A stretch of DNA of 64,000 bases from Gigaspora margarita (lineage: Eukaryota > Glomeromycota > Glomeromycetes > Diversisporales > Gigasporaceae), in contig WTPW01001115.1 of NCBI GenBank assembly GCA_009809945.1, forward strand, positions 3,962 to 67,961, given 5' to 3'. The notes under the pieces were generated by a model. The model worked only from the letters and a program-made list of their open reading frames with translations, made no database searches and was not told the origin of the DNA. Made by a program: the position numbers and the translations under genes. This document shows, piece after piece, positions 45,639-56,954 of this stretch; position 1 is the stretch's first letter, and each line of letters begins with the position of its first letter.

Positions 45639-46894
45639 TATTTCTAATTTTATTTCTTTTTATTTTTGATGTGCATGTATTCTTATTACTTAAACACAGT
45701 ATCATACCTGGGCCTTTTACATTTTACTAAAAATTTATCCTATACTATAGACCTGGTTTAATTCATTGGGAGCTATTTATAGGCAGAATTCTGCATGGAT
45801 AGGAGGGTTTGGAAGTGAATTTTGCTTTGTATTTGTGTGATATTATCATTGCCTTTTGTGTGTTAATTATTTTATATTCATTTGTCAATTAGATTACTCA
45901 TTAGTACATAAGTGCATTATTTATAGAGTTTCCAAAACAGGCAACTTATTAAAATTCCACTTATCTGAATTCATATGCTCTCTGAGTATAACTATTTGGC
46001 TAAAACTAAATATTAGTTTTAGCTAGTATCTTAATCTGCACAATCATGACTGGCATATCTCTTTGAGTTGACTGTCAACTAAGTAAATCAATATTATATA
46101 TAGTATCATATAAAAATTTGTTATAAATTTTTTGTATAACACATATTACATGTCTAGTGTGTATGTACATACTATCTTTTATCATTTTTTTAACAAATTT
46201 TGTTGCAATTTTTCAGCTGATATCAATGCTTATATAATTTGCATATACCTATTGCAAGTATATAACAAAAAATAAAGCCAGCTCTAATTTTATCATAATT
46301 CAAAGTAATATTTTATAAATTTAATATAAAGTCTCTATAAAAAAAGTTAAGAAGCTATTTTTATATTTAATAATTTAAAAAAAAACATGATTTTTGCTTA
46401 AATTTAAAATTTTAATACTGAAAACAGGAGTATATTTAAATAACAGATTTGGAATCAATGTTTATAATATTATATTAAAAAAGGCTTCATAACTTTGTAA
46501 TTGTAATATTTGAGAAATGATTAGTGTTTAGAAAACTTTGAAAAGAGAAAAATTTGATCTGCGTATCTAAAATAAATTTTGTTATTTTTATATTAATTTA
46601 TATAAAATTTATATAATTTAGCACATTGACAAATTTGTTTAAAAATTTTAATAATTAATTTTTAAGATAAAATAATACAATTTTGATTTACATAGTTGAC
46701 AGCAACGCTAGCACATCTATCTTTTCGATCTGTTGACTTTTTTGTAAATTGAAAATTTAAAGGTTGATCTAAACTATATTTATTTGAATAATATTAGTCA
46801 TTTAGCAAATATTCAAATAAACATTTGTAAATCTAAATTATTCGAATATTATTTAAATAGAAAATTAGTAAGCTCTATTAGTAATAATCATATA
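45639..46894. other. AT-rich spacer with no gene seen
   Basis: Apart from the small TTATTTGAATAA array near 46780 there is no structure I can support. Confidence 0.5.
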
Positions 46895-47136
46895 TAGATG
46901 TATCGCCAAAATTTGCACAGGGATTACTATCAATTTTTGGATAGTAATTGATTAAAATTTCCTGATAAGGACTATCAATTAAGACAGTAATCAATAATAA
47001 TCAATAATAATCAATAAATAACAAATTAAAAATCATGAATAATAATTCTAATTAGTACTATTATACTTAATACTTATTTTTAAACTGTTTACAGGTTTTT
47101 GCAAGTTTTCGCAAATTTTATATTTTATTTATTTAT

Positions 47137-47363
47137 TGTCGGGGATGATGCTGAAATCGGATGATGCTGAAATTTGGGGTCTTGGTTTGAAACTATAAGC
47201 CCTGCTAAAATCCACATATACTCTTTAAATATCAAATCTATACGCAAACCTTACCCTAACCCTATAAGACAAAAATGAAAAAACATCTCAAAAAAATTTT
47301 AAAATTTCATATCAAAATAAATAAAAATTTCAGGATCATCCGATTTCAGCATCATCCCCGACA
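47137..47363. mobile_element. MITE with TGTCGGGGATGATGCTGAAA ends
   Basis: About 40-bp terminal repeats (TGTCGGGGATGATGC and GCATCATCCCCGACA) bound 227 bp, flanked by TTTAT on both sides. It is absent from the right arm of the large inverted repeat, so it inserted after the arms formed. Its interior is related to 24960-25110. Confidence 0.82.
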
Positions 47364-47675
47364 TTTATTATATTAAAAATATTTACATATAGCCCTGGTA
47401 CATGTAGTCTATATTATGTATTTCAAAATTTTACTAGGGCAACTCCTGTTGTATTACTAAGTAAAAATGCTCCTCTTATGATTTTATCCTAATTGACCAA
47501 ATACCCTAATCCTAATCCTAATTCTATTTCTAATATAATTCTAATTTTAATACAAATCTATTCTAATACTAACCTATATAGCTACAAATTTTTTTAGTAC
47601 AGCTACATATAGCCTATGGCTACAAATAAATTAATTATTATTATTATTATATATTATATTTTAAATTAAGGGTGA

Positions 47676-47906
47676 ATCTATTTGTAATCATAGTTACAGT
47701 TCTGAGCCAATTAAATTGCTAGATTAGGTATAACAAAAAAATTCAAAAGTCACAAATCGCAATAACTTCAAATTGTGCCTATGAAATCAATATTTTTTCT
47801 AGCTAAAAATGCTTCTTGAGGTGTTTTATTATATAATAAACCTTCTTCTAACTCTAAATCTAACTCTAACTCTAATCTGGTTGCTGTTACCACTAGTAAC
47901 AAGTAT
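47676..47906. repeat. Possible distant member of the CACCTGATC-core MITE family (copy g)
   Basis: Read on the minus strand it has GTTATACCTAATC followed by CAATTTAATTGG near 47703-47735, and ends resembling CTTGTTACTAGTGGTAACAG. Weak but consistent with the other copies. Confidence 0.4.
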
Positions 47907-49383
47907 ATTTTTTCTTAAATTAAATATATTTTATTATATTTTATTATATATTATTTATGTATTCTTTATGGCAAAAAAAATAAAACCAAAAAAAACTGAA
48001 CCAGAAAAAAAAATGAAAATAAAAAAAAATAGTAATATTTTAAACTACTTTTGCACTTTATCACATAATACTAGCTCTATATACCTGTTTTTCTTATTCT
48101 GCAGTTAGCTATTATTTCTCTTCTTTGTTTTAACTATTATATTTACTTATATTCGCTACTTTCTAAAAATAGTAGAAAAGTAAAAAAAATAATGAAAAAA
48201 ATGAAACTGAAAAAAATAGGAATATTTTAAACTATTGTCATATTTCATTTTATAATACTAGCTCTATATACTTATTTTCTCATTTTACAGTTAGCTATTA
48301 TTTCTTTTTGCTCAAATTCACTACTTTCTATAAATAGTGAAGAAGTAAAAATAACTATTTCTCAAAAGTGTTAGATTTTTTGCAAATTGTCAAAGAATAT
48401 AGTATATTCTTGCAAAGTGGTAAAGAAATTAGAGTTGGTGTTCTTGGTAAAGTGCCAGAAAAGTCAGGCTGTTCTTGCAAAGTTCTGAAGAAAGTCAAAA
48501 ATAAATAAAATAAAATAAAAGTAAAAAATAAGTAAAAAAAAAATTAAAAATCAAAATATGTAGGCAAATTTAATAAAAAAAAAAATAATTGAAGCCCCAA
48601 ATCTCTATTTTTCTGAAGTAAGAGTTCAAATTCAGAAATTGCTAAAACCTAGTTGTGTCTTGTAAAGTGCTAGATTAACTTGTGAAAACTTGTAAAAACT
48701 TGCATTTAACTAAATTATTTCTTTAAAAAAGTGTGTTTTTGAAAGTACCAGAATAAAATAAATTAATAAAAAAAATTTAAAAAAAAAACAAAAAAATAAA
48801 AACAAAAAGTATCAAATGAGAAAATAAATAAGCCAAAACTTGATAACTTGTGCCTAACTAAATCATTTCTCTAAAAAAGCATTCATGAAAATTAGAAGGT
48901 TCTTGCAAAGTGTCAGAAGTTTGAGTTGGCTTGTAAAGTCATATTGGTGTACTTGCAAAGTGCCAAAAAGTTGTTCATTTTATTGCAAAGGGCTGGTATT
49001 TTTGTAAAGTACCAAATAAAATGAAAAAAATTAAAAATAAATAAAAAAAACAAAACAAAAGCAAAAAATAAAACATGAAAATAAAAACAAAACAAAATGA
49101 AAAAAACAATGTAAAAGATCTAATTTATAAACAAAAGATCTAATCTGATCAAGTAATACAAAATTTTAGATTAATTTTGATATATCTCAAAACATTTTGA
49201 AAATATAGTCCATGCGCGCTTGGTATAACCCAGGTTACAAATCTACTGATTCAACTTAGTTTCCTAGTTCTAAAATATTTAAAATATTCAAAACATTTTG
49301 AAACTTATAATAAATATAATAATAATTGATTAGCAGATGTATAATGTTTTATATTTTAATTATGATTTTTATTGATTATAAAT

Positions 49384-49612
49384 ATATGGGGGCTCGTCAG
49401 AAGAAAAGAGATGAAAAGTTTTTACCACTTTTTTTTTAAATTTTAAATTAGAATAACTTAATAATTACTAGATCAAATTAAATAAAAACTTTTTATTTAA
49501 TTTTATAACTATATATAATTAAAATATAAAAAAAATATCAAATTTAGTTTAGTGGTTATTGGAATATTTTAATTCAAAGTTTAAAAAACTTTTACTTAGA
49601 AACTTTTTACCC
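49384..49612. mobile_element. ATATGGG-tipped MITE, copy 4 (right tip lost)
   Basis: Left end ATATGGGGGCTCGTCAG and paired AAAGTTTTTACC/CTTTTTACCC blocks are present. The final CCCCATAT is missing. The following 80 bp match, inverted, the sequence at 52605-52690 beside copy 5. Confidence 0.6.
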
Positions 49613-50039
49613 TATCATGAAATATTTTAAATAGCTATATATTGATATATAATGCATAATAATTTTATATCAATTAATATTAAATGTTATAAGATAAATT
49701 AGTCTGAGATACACTTAGCACTTATAATATGCAATTTAGATTTTAAAAAAGAACAACATTTAATTAAAGAAGATCCTATAATCTGCACTCAGATATAGTA
49801 CATAGTGGGTCTACTATCTAGAGGGATCTTTTATCTAGCCATTTACAGTAGTTTTGAAATGTTTTGAAATATTTTAAATATTTTAAAATTTGGTTTTCTC
49901 TAGCCTTCTTAAACTAAAAATTTAATCTTTTAGTTTAAAATAGAAAAGCATGAGGTGAAATGCCACATCTTTTTCTGTAGCAGTTTAATGGTTACTCTGA
50001 CTGCAAGTAATAGACTTGCCTATTGCATAGATTATTAGA

Positions 50040-50304
50040 TAGAGTTCCTCAAATTCAAATCAAATCAAATATTGGGTCAATTTGAATTTGATCAAATCAA
50101 ATTGACCCTGATTTGAATTTGATTTGATTCAAATATTTGGATTTGAATTTGATTTGAATTTGAATTTTTAATAGTAATTTTCAAATCAAATCAAATTTGG
50201 CCCAATTTGAATTTGATCAAATCAAATATAGTCAAATTTGAATTTGAATTTGATCAAATATTTGATTCAAATATTTGAAGATCAAATCAAATTGTGGAAC
50301 CCTA
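50040..50304. mobile_element. hAT-type MITE made of TTTGAATTTGAT words, 8-bp target duplication
   Basis: Tips TAGAGTTCC and GGAACCCTA lie between perfect TTATTAGA duplications (50032-50039; 50305-50312). The 265-bp interior is almost entirely CAAATCAAATTC / GAATTTGATTTG words in both orientations. Confidence 0.85.
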
Positions 50305-50406
50305 TTATTAGAGAATTAGTTAGGAATTTTAAATATAGTATTTCTTTATATATCATCCTGATATAATTGTAACTTACTATCCTATTCCTGTACTTGACAT
50401 TAACAA

Positions 50407-50443
<37 letters not shown>

Positions 50444-50444
50444 N

Positions 50445-50514
50445 ATGTGTATTTGGTATGACCCAGGTTACAGATCTACTGATCCAGCTTGGTTTCCCAG
50501 TTTTAAAATATTTT

Positions 50515-50552
<38 letters not shown>

Positions 50553-50622
50553 AAAATATTTTAAAACTGGGAAACCAAGCTGGATCAGTAGATCTGTAAC
50601 CTGGGTCATACCAAATACACAT
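50445..50622. repeat. Perfect palindrome centred on a TA microsatellite, next to a poly(A) run
   Basis: ATGTGTATTTGGTATGACCC, AGATCTACTGATCCAGCTTG and AAACTGGGAAACC-type blocks pair exactly over arms of about 75 bp around (TA)n at 50518-50550. A run of about 34 A residues with one N lies directly left (50410-50444). The arm sequence is also the inner end of the large inverted repeat. Confidence 0.82.
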
Positions 50623-52575
50623 TGGACTATATTTTTAAAATGTTTTAAAATTTTGTATGATGTATTAAAATTAATCTAAAATTTTTTATTACATGATCAG
50701 ATTAGATCTTTTGTTTATAAATTAGATCATCTATATTGTTATTTTTTCATTTTGATTTTTTTTTATTTTTTTTTGCTTTGTTTTTGTTTTGCTTTTTGTT
50801 TTTATTTTATTTTTTTTTATTTATTTTTTAATTATTTTTTATTTTATTTAGCACTTTACAAAAACACTAGCCCTTTGCAAGAAAACCAACAACTTTTTGG
50901 CACTTTGCAAGTATACCAATATGACTTTGTACAAGCTAACTCAAACTTATAACACTTTGCAAGAACCCTTCTAAATCTTCAGAATACTTCTTTAGTGAAA
51001 TGATTTAGTTAGGTGCAAGTTTTTGCAAGTTTTCACTTATTTATTTCTTGTTTGATACTTTATGGTTTTGTTTTTTTGTTTTTTTTTTAAATTTTTTTTG
51101 TTAATTTATTTTATTCCAGTACTTTGTAAGAACATGCTTCTTTAAAGAAATAATTTTATTAGGCACAAGTATTTGCAAGTTTTCACAAGTTAACCAAGCA
51201 ATTTACAAAACACAACTAGGTTTCAGCAATTTCTAAATTTGAACTCTTACTTCAAAGAAATAGAGATTTGGGGCTTCATTTTTTTTATTAAGTTTGCTTA
51301 TATATTTTGTTTTTTAGTTTTTTTTTTTTACTTATTTTTTTATTTTTATTTTATTTTAATTATTCCTAACTTTCTTTAAAACTTTGCAAGAAACAACCTG
51401 ACTTTTTGGCACATTCAAGAACACTAACTCTAACATATCCACTACTTTGCAAGAATATACTAGATTTTCTGACAATTTGCAAAAACTCTAATACTTCTAA
51501 GAAATAGTTTTTTTTTTTACTTTTTTACTATTTTTAGAAAATAGCAAATATGAACAAAGAAAAATAATAGCTAACTACAGTGTAAGGAAAAATAAGTGTA
51601 TAGAGCTAGTATTATGCAACAAAGTGAAAATTAGTTTAAAATATTACTATTTTTTCATTTTTGTTTTTTTTTTGTTATTTTTTTACTTCTCAACTATTTT
51701 TAGAAAGTAGTAAATATAAGTAAATATAATAGTTAAACAAAGAAGGGAAATAATAGCTAACTGCAGGGTGAGAAAAATAAGTATTTAGAGCCAGCATTAT
51801 GTGACGAAGTGCAAAAGTAGTTTAAAATATTACTATTTTTTATTTTCTTTTTTTTCAGTTTCAGTTTTTTTTGGTTTTATTTTTTTTTGTTGTAAAGAAT
51901 GTATAATAATATATAACAAATAAAATATAGTTAATTTAAAATATAATATATAATAATAATAGAATTTTACTAACTATAACTACCAGTAATGATCACCAGA
52001 GTGTAATTAGTCAATAAATTTGCAGGATCAGGTGTAATGTGCAAATCAATTTGTGTAACAAAAATAAAAATTTTTAAAAAAATACTAATATCTCAAGAAT
52101 TTGTTTATGAAACTACCTTTGATATTCTAGCAAAAAAAATTTCTTGCTAAATTTTGTATATATCTAACATCTTGCTAAAATCCTAGACCTCTCCCAAACC
52201 CTAAAGTAAATGAAATAAATTTTTTTTGTTTTATTGATATTGGCAATTACACACCAGTAATAATTACCACTAGATATTTGTAGTTAAATTCATAATATAA
52301 TAATTAAATAAATATAAATTTTTTTATTAAATTGCAAAACCTTGCAAAACGTATAAAAATATGTAAAATGTTTAAAAATAAGCATACAGTATAATAGTCT
52401 TGATTAGAATTATTATTTATAATTTTTAATCTAATTTCTATCGATTATTACTAATTATTAAAAATTGCTATCTAATTGATTGTCCTCGTTAGAGAGATTT
52501 TAATTGATTACTATTCAATAACTAAAAAAATTGATAGTAATCCCTATGCAAATTTTGGTAATGCCTTTCTACTGA
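50455..52575 (-). repeat. Right arm of the 5.7-kb inverted-repeat structure
   Basis: Reverse-complement counterpart of 46895-49300. It lacks the GTCGGGG MITE of the left arm and carries instead a CACCTGATC-core MITE at 51980-52263. The CACTTTGCAAGAA words (complement of CTTGCAAAGTG) occur at least ten times. Confidence 0.82.
51980..52263 (-). mobile_element. CACCTGATC-core MITE, copy b
   Basis: Ends CTACCAGTAATGATCACC and GGTAATTATTACTGGTG-type complement; on the minus strand the core ACATTACACCTGATCCTGCA is followed by a TTGACT end. TA lies near both ends. Confidence 0.75.
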
Positions 52576-52687
52576 TAAGCCCATATATTGATTTTACAAG
52601 TTAAATCAATATATAACATTTAATTTTAATTGATATAAAATGATTATGTGTTATATATTGATATATAGCTACTTAAAATATTTCATA

Positions 52688-52940
52688 ATATGGAGGTCAA
52701 AAGTAGAAACCACCAATTTGTTTTTAGTAAGTTTTTTTAAAAATTTTAATTAAAATATCTTGACAACTATTAAACCAAATCTAATAAATTTTTTTATTTT
52801 AATTCTATAACTATATAAAATTAAAATAAAAAATTTTTTATCAAGTTTGGTTTAATGGTTATTGAGATATTTTAATTTAAAGTCTAAAAAAAATTTATTT
52901 AAAAACAAATTGGGTGGTTTCTACTTTTGACCACCCATAT
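52688..52940. mobile_element. ATATGGG-tipped MITE, copy 5
   Basis: ATATGGAGGTCAAAAGTAGA and TCTACTTTTGACCACCCATA tips, AATATCTTGACAACTATT interior. The tips beyond ATATGG differ from copies 1-3, so this is a subfamily. Confidence 0.78.
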
Positions 52941-53029
52941 ACCCAGATAATCTTTTTTTTATTTTTATTTGTTTTTGTATTTGTTGTCTTTGGCTAATTT
53001 TTTTTAGACTTTTTTTCTTTAGATTATAG

Positions 53030-53449
53030 TTAATAATTTAATTTTATTATAGTTGGAGCTATTATTAATAAAGTCATTATTAATAGAGTTGTTATTAATG
53101 AAATTGTCATTAATAGAGTCATCATTAATAGAGTCATTGTCAATAGAGTCATCATCAATAGAGTCATTGTCATTGGAGTTATCATCAATAGAGTTATCAT
53201 TAATAAAGTCATTATTAATGGAGGTAAGTTGCCTTTGGGTGGATGCTGTTTTTTATTTTTTTCTGGTTTTACTAGTGTTTTTTTTGTTGTCACATCTCTA
53301 CTTTTTACTTTTCTTTCTATAGTCATTGTTGATTTTGATTTTATGCTGCTGCTATAGTAGGTATTATATGATATATTGTTTTGAAATAAATTTTGTTGTT
53401 TCTTTACTTTTCTTTCTATAATTATTGGTTTTAGTTTTGTGCTATTCAT
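53030..53449 (-). CDS. Low-complexity hypothetical frame with repeats; doubtful gene
   Basis: A 139-residue minus-strand frame begins MNSTKLKPIIIERKVKKQQN and repeats the phrase IERKVK about 40 residues later, then runs through a 12-15 bp minisatellite (53055-53222) as TLLMITLLMIT-like residues. In the neighbouring frame the same minisatellite reads as Asp/Ser/Ile repeats (DDSIDNDSI), which looks more like a real disordered protein tail. Neither reading has a known domain. It may be the remnant of a repeat-bearing gene. I do not assign a function. Confidence 0.22.
   Translation of the reverse strand: MNSTKLKPIIIERKVKKQQNLFQNNISYNTYYSSSIKSKSTMTIERKVKSRDVTTKKTLVKPEKNKKQHPPKGNLPPLIMTLLMITLLMITPMTMTLLMMTLLTMTLLMMTLLMTISLITTLLIMTLLIIAPTIIKLNY
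53055..53222. repeat. Minisatellite of ATTAATAGAGTCATC-like units
   Basis: Units of 12 or 15 bp (ATTAATAGAGTC, ATCAATAGAGTCATT) repeat about twelve times. All lengths are multiples of three, which is compatible with past coding use. Confidence 0.75.
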
Positions 53450-53731
53450 TTTGGTACCACAATTATAGTAGGTAATACATTATTTGTTTTGTCTTTGGAG
53501 TAGATTTCATCACTTGATTTGCTTCTAGTATCACTAGTGTTTTTATTTGTTATATATTTAAGAGTAGAGGTTATATAGATCATTTTTATATAGTACTATA
53601 TAGTATTTTTGAAAATTTCATATAAAACTGAAATATGCTACTAATAAAACTTTTTTAAATTACAACTAATTTTTATTAAAATTTTACAAAATACAAATAA
53701 AACAATTTATCTATTATGGTAACAATTATTA

Positions 53732-54079
53732 TAAAACGCACTTATGGTGTTTTACCACCGTAGGTAAATTAGATTTGCAAATCCATGTAACAAAAACAAA
53801 AAAATAAATTTTTATAAAACAAAAAATAAATTTTGATTACTTTAGAGTTAGGGTGAGGCCTGGGATTTTATCGGGGCATTAGTATATACAAAATTTAGCA
53901 AGGAATTTTTTTTATTAGAGGCCCAAAGTTGGTTTCATAAGCAAAATTTTGAGATATGAACGTTTTTTTAAAAAAATAAACAAAAAAACGAAATTTTATG
54001 TTACACCTGATCTTAAATTTTGATTGGCTATTCTAATATATTTGTGTAACATGGTATAAATCACCATAGGTGCGTTTTA
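53732..54079 (+). mobile_element. CACCTGATC-core MITE, copy c
   Basis: Tips TAAAACGCACTTATGGTG and CACCATAGGTGCGTTTTA bound 348 bp. The core TTACACCTGATC is near 54002, followed by GATTGGCT. The interior TTTCATAAGCAAAATTTTGA is shared with the other copies. Confidence 0.82.
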
Positions 54080-55508
54080 GTAAAACTCTTATGGTAAAAT
54101 CTTGAACTATTGCTAAATTTTAAAAAAATATAGCTGTACATATTACAAAGTTTTTCTGAGTTAGCCCAAATTTTTTGTATTGCATAAAATCACTAATTCT
54201 GATTGATCAATTTACATAAATTTATAGGTTGGTTTTATTACTAAATTTTAATTCCAATATTAAAAATATATATTTTAATGAGTTTTTTTTTAACTAATTT
54301 TAATAATTTTACTATTATTAGAATTAGAAAAGCCTGCTCTACAAATTTGTCTTAAGTATTAAAATTAGTTTACTTAATATAATTTTTTATAAAATTAATT
54401 ATAAAAAAAAAATTACCATTAAGATTATATATAATTTTAAAATAGTACTCTCTACCCTTAACTTTTCTACTTCTTTTTGTAATTGTTATTTTATGTGTCA
54501 TTATAAATAGGTACTGCTAATATTCATATTGTATTTGTGGTAGCCATTTTGTCATGTTTGGAGGCATTATTGCTCATGACATGCTTTTTGTAGGATTAGA
54601 GTGAATAGGTTGTTAGGATTAGAATAAGTTAGTTGTAAGTTAGTTAGTAGATTAGGGTAAGTTAGTTGGTATGTTAGGGTAAGTTAGTTGGTGTTAGTTG
54701 ATTAGGCTGTTCTCTCATATTTGTTTATTTTAGTTTGCAATGAAATGATTCACTAAAATAAGAGCTTTTAAAGTGTTTTTGTTCATTGTGTTAGTTTTGT
54801 AATTCTTCCAATCTTGTTTTGATAATTGTTTTTCTAAAAATAGAAAAATAATTTAAAAATATGAGTAGTCTCATCACTTTGGACAAAAAAATTATAGTTT
54901 AAAGTTACTATATAATAAAGTTTTGATTTTTATGAATTAAAATTTTAAAAAAAATTATATATAATATTAAATATATATATAATTTATTTATAAAAAAAAT
55001 TCTATTAATTATCAATTTAATATTTTTTAAAAAATTTTTAAACTTGTTTAATTTTTAAAATAAAAAAAAATTAAAAAATTAAAATTTCTAGTATTTTTAA
55101 AATTTACCCAATCAAAATCAAGTATAATTTTGCGTAATTCGCAAATGCCTTGGTATAACTATCAAGAACAAACCTGCAAAATTTCAAATAAGATTATTAT
55201 GTAGAAAAAAAAGTTATATTATAATTTATAATCCTAATTTAAGCTAATTTACTACAATTTTATATAGTAAAAATAATAACTATTTTAGGTTAAAAAAGTT
55301 AAAAAATCAATATATTTTTAAATTTTAAGAATTTTATATGCATATATATATATATAATAATTTTTTAACCTCTAATTTTAAACTGATATTAACCAAAAAT
55401 TTATTGATTATAAATTTTATTGAAATTTTGCTAACTTTCACCCTAGGTGACAGCACCTAGTTCAGAAATCAGTGTTAGATTGGGTTAGAAGTCAGTCAAA
55501 AGTCAGAT
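54080..55508. other. Spacer with a short GTTAGGGTAAGTTAGTTG tandem run
   Basis: The run lies at about 54600-54700. A TATAAATA box at 54503 and an AAAATAAGAGC stretch near 54757 are the only promoter- or 3'-end-like words. No coding frame. Confidence 0.5.
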
Positions 55509-56510
55509 TAGAGCCACAAAACTTACATTTTTGAGACTCCTGCACTTACTTTTTTGATACTTCTAGAAGGACCCCGAAAAATATATAGATAGGTCAGGTT
55601 AATTATAGGGTTACTAAAAAAGGAAATATCTACAGAAAAACTTCAAAAATAAGCAAAAAATTACTATAAATAGAAATAATCTGCATAAAAACCCTCAAAA
55701 ATAAGCAAACTCATACCTGACCTATCTAAGTATATTTCGGGGTCCTCTTCTAGATGTACCCAAAATTTATATCCTTTTTTGATACTATTTATCATGTGAT
55801 GATCGATACAACAAATAACAATTTGACGTAATGTAACACAATTTTAAAAATTCAAAACAAGCATTCAATTTAGTCAAAAATTGCCTATTATTCAAAAATC
55901 CTATATTTATGAGAATTTTTTTAAAAAAATCTAACCTTAAATAAATTAATTTCAAAATTATGCTAAAAGTTTTTTAAAAAAGTAGATCTTAATAATATAC
56001 TGTATTTAAAACATTTATTGCATGGATAGAGTTTTCTAAAAATTTTATTTATCTTTTTAAAAAAATGTTAGATTTATTCTTTTTTTTTTAAAAAAAACTT
56101 ATTATATAAATATTGTTTTAAAAAATAAATATAATCTTTGTTAAAAACATGTGCAACCAGTTCATAACTAAAAATTTTAAAAATAAAGATATTATAAAGC
56201 TGCTAAACTTTTTAAAAACAGTAAATTTTATTCATGGACCAAACAATCAAGTTATTTATTAAACCTATGTGGGCTGTTTTTTATAGAAAAGTTATAATAT
56301 TTATTATATGATTTTTTTTAATAGTTTATTGTTATTAGAGTCAGGTTTGTAATTAGAGTTAAAGTTAGTGCAATTTTAAAAAGCTTACTGGTAATGTTCA
56401 TCTGCACGTGATATCAGTATCAAAACAGTATATAAATTTTGGGTACATCTAGAAGTATCAAAAAAGTAAGTGCAGAAGTCTCAAAAATGTAAGTTTTGTG
56501 TCAGAGCTAG
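55509..56510. mobile_element. Inverted-repeat element with about 110-bp arms, carrying a younger hAT-type insertion
   Basis: ACAAAACTTACATTTTTGAG, GCACTTACTTTTTTGATACT and TAGATGTACCCAAAATTTAT occur at the left and, as complements, at the right end (56405-56510). The left arm is interrupted by the element at 55568-55746. No coding sequence. Confidence 0.8.
55568..55746. mobile_element. hAT-type MITE with AGGACCCC tips, 8-bp target duplication
   Basis: AGGACCCCGAAAAATAT and ATATTTCGGGGTCCT ends, paired GATAGGTCAGGT/CCTGACCTATC inside, and perfect CTTCTAGA duplications (55560-55567; 55747-55754). The tips resemble those of 37234-38884. Confidence 0.88.
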
Positions 56511-56954
56511 TCAAAAAATTTTGAAAAGCACATGAGCTGTGATTATAGGATTTTCTAATATTAGTATATACAGTGCAGTTTAACATAGTTCAATACTAAA
56601 TATATAATTGAAAGACATTGCCTATTATTCTTTGCTTCACAAAGGATAGTTTATGCTTTTGCTATGGCTATCACCTCTGCTATAGCATTTTTATTTTACT
56701 ATAGCATAGGAAAAAGACTTTTAATTGCTTTACCCTAACCCTAACTAAATAGGGATTTCAGCTTAAACCACAAAATTTTACTATCCTGTGATTTTGTATA
56801 GCCCAAACCAACATATCTTGCTAACCTCAAGCTCTATAGGACAAAATTTTACAACGAGCAATACAAACAAATACACATTTAAAATACCCCAAAGTCTACA
56901 ATAAAGAAAGAATAGCCTAAACTGAATTTTGCTTAAAAACAAAAAAAAGTAGAC
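56511..56954. other. Spacer with no gene seen
   Basis: No structure beyond AT richness. Confidence 0.45.

Larger units (their letters stand above)
46895..49300 (+). repeat. Left arm of a 5.7-kb inverted-repeat structure
   Basis: In order it contains CCAAAATTTGCACAGGGATT, TTTTTGCAAGTTTTCGCAAA, AGCTCTATATACCTG, TTAGCTATTATTTCTCTTCT, then repeated CTTGCAAAGTGCCAGA-type words, GAAGCCCCAAATCTCTATTT, more CTTGCAAAGTG words and finally TAACCCAGGTTACAAATCTA. The same blocks occur in reverse complement and reverse order at 52575-50455. Divergence is visible in every block, so the arms are old. No protein motif was found in either arm. Confidence 0.82.

Noticed and set aside
47809-48108. A 99-codon plus-strand frame
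   Set aside because: It lies in an arm of the large inverted repeat, is low-complexity, and is not kept open in the other arm.
54480-54850. A possible solo LTR (TATAAATA followed by an AAAATAAGAGC stretch)
   Set aside because: No matching second copy, no terminal TG...CA with a target duplication and no internal domain; too little to call.
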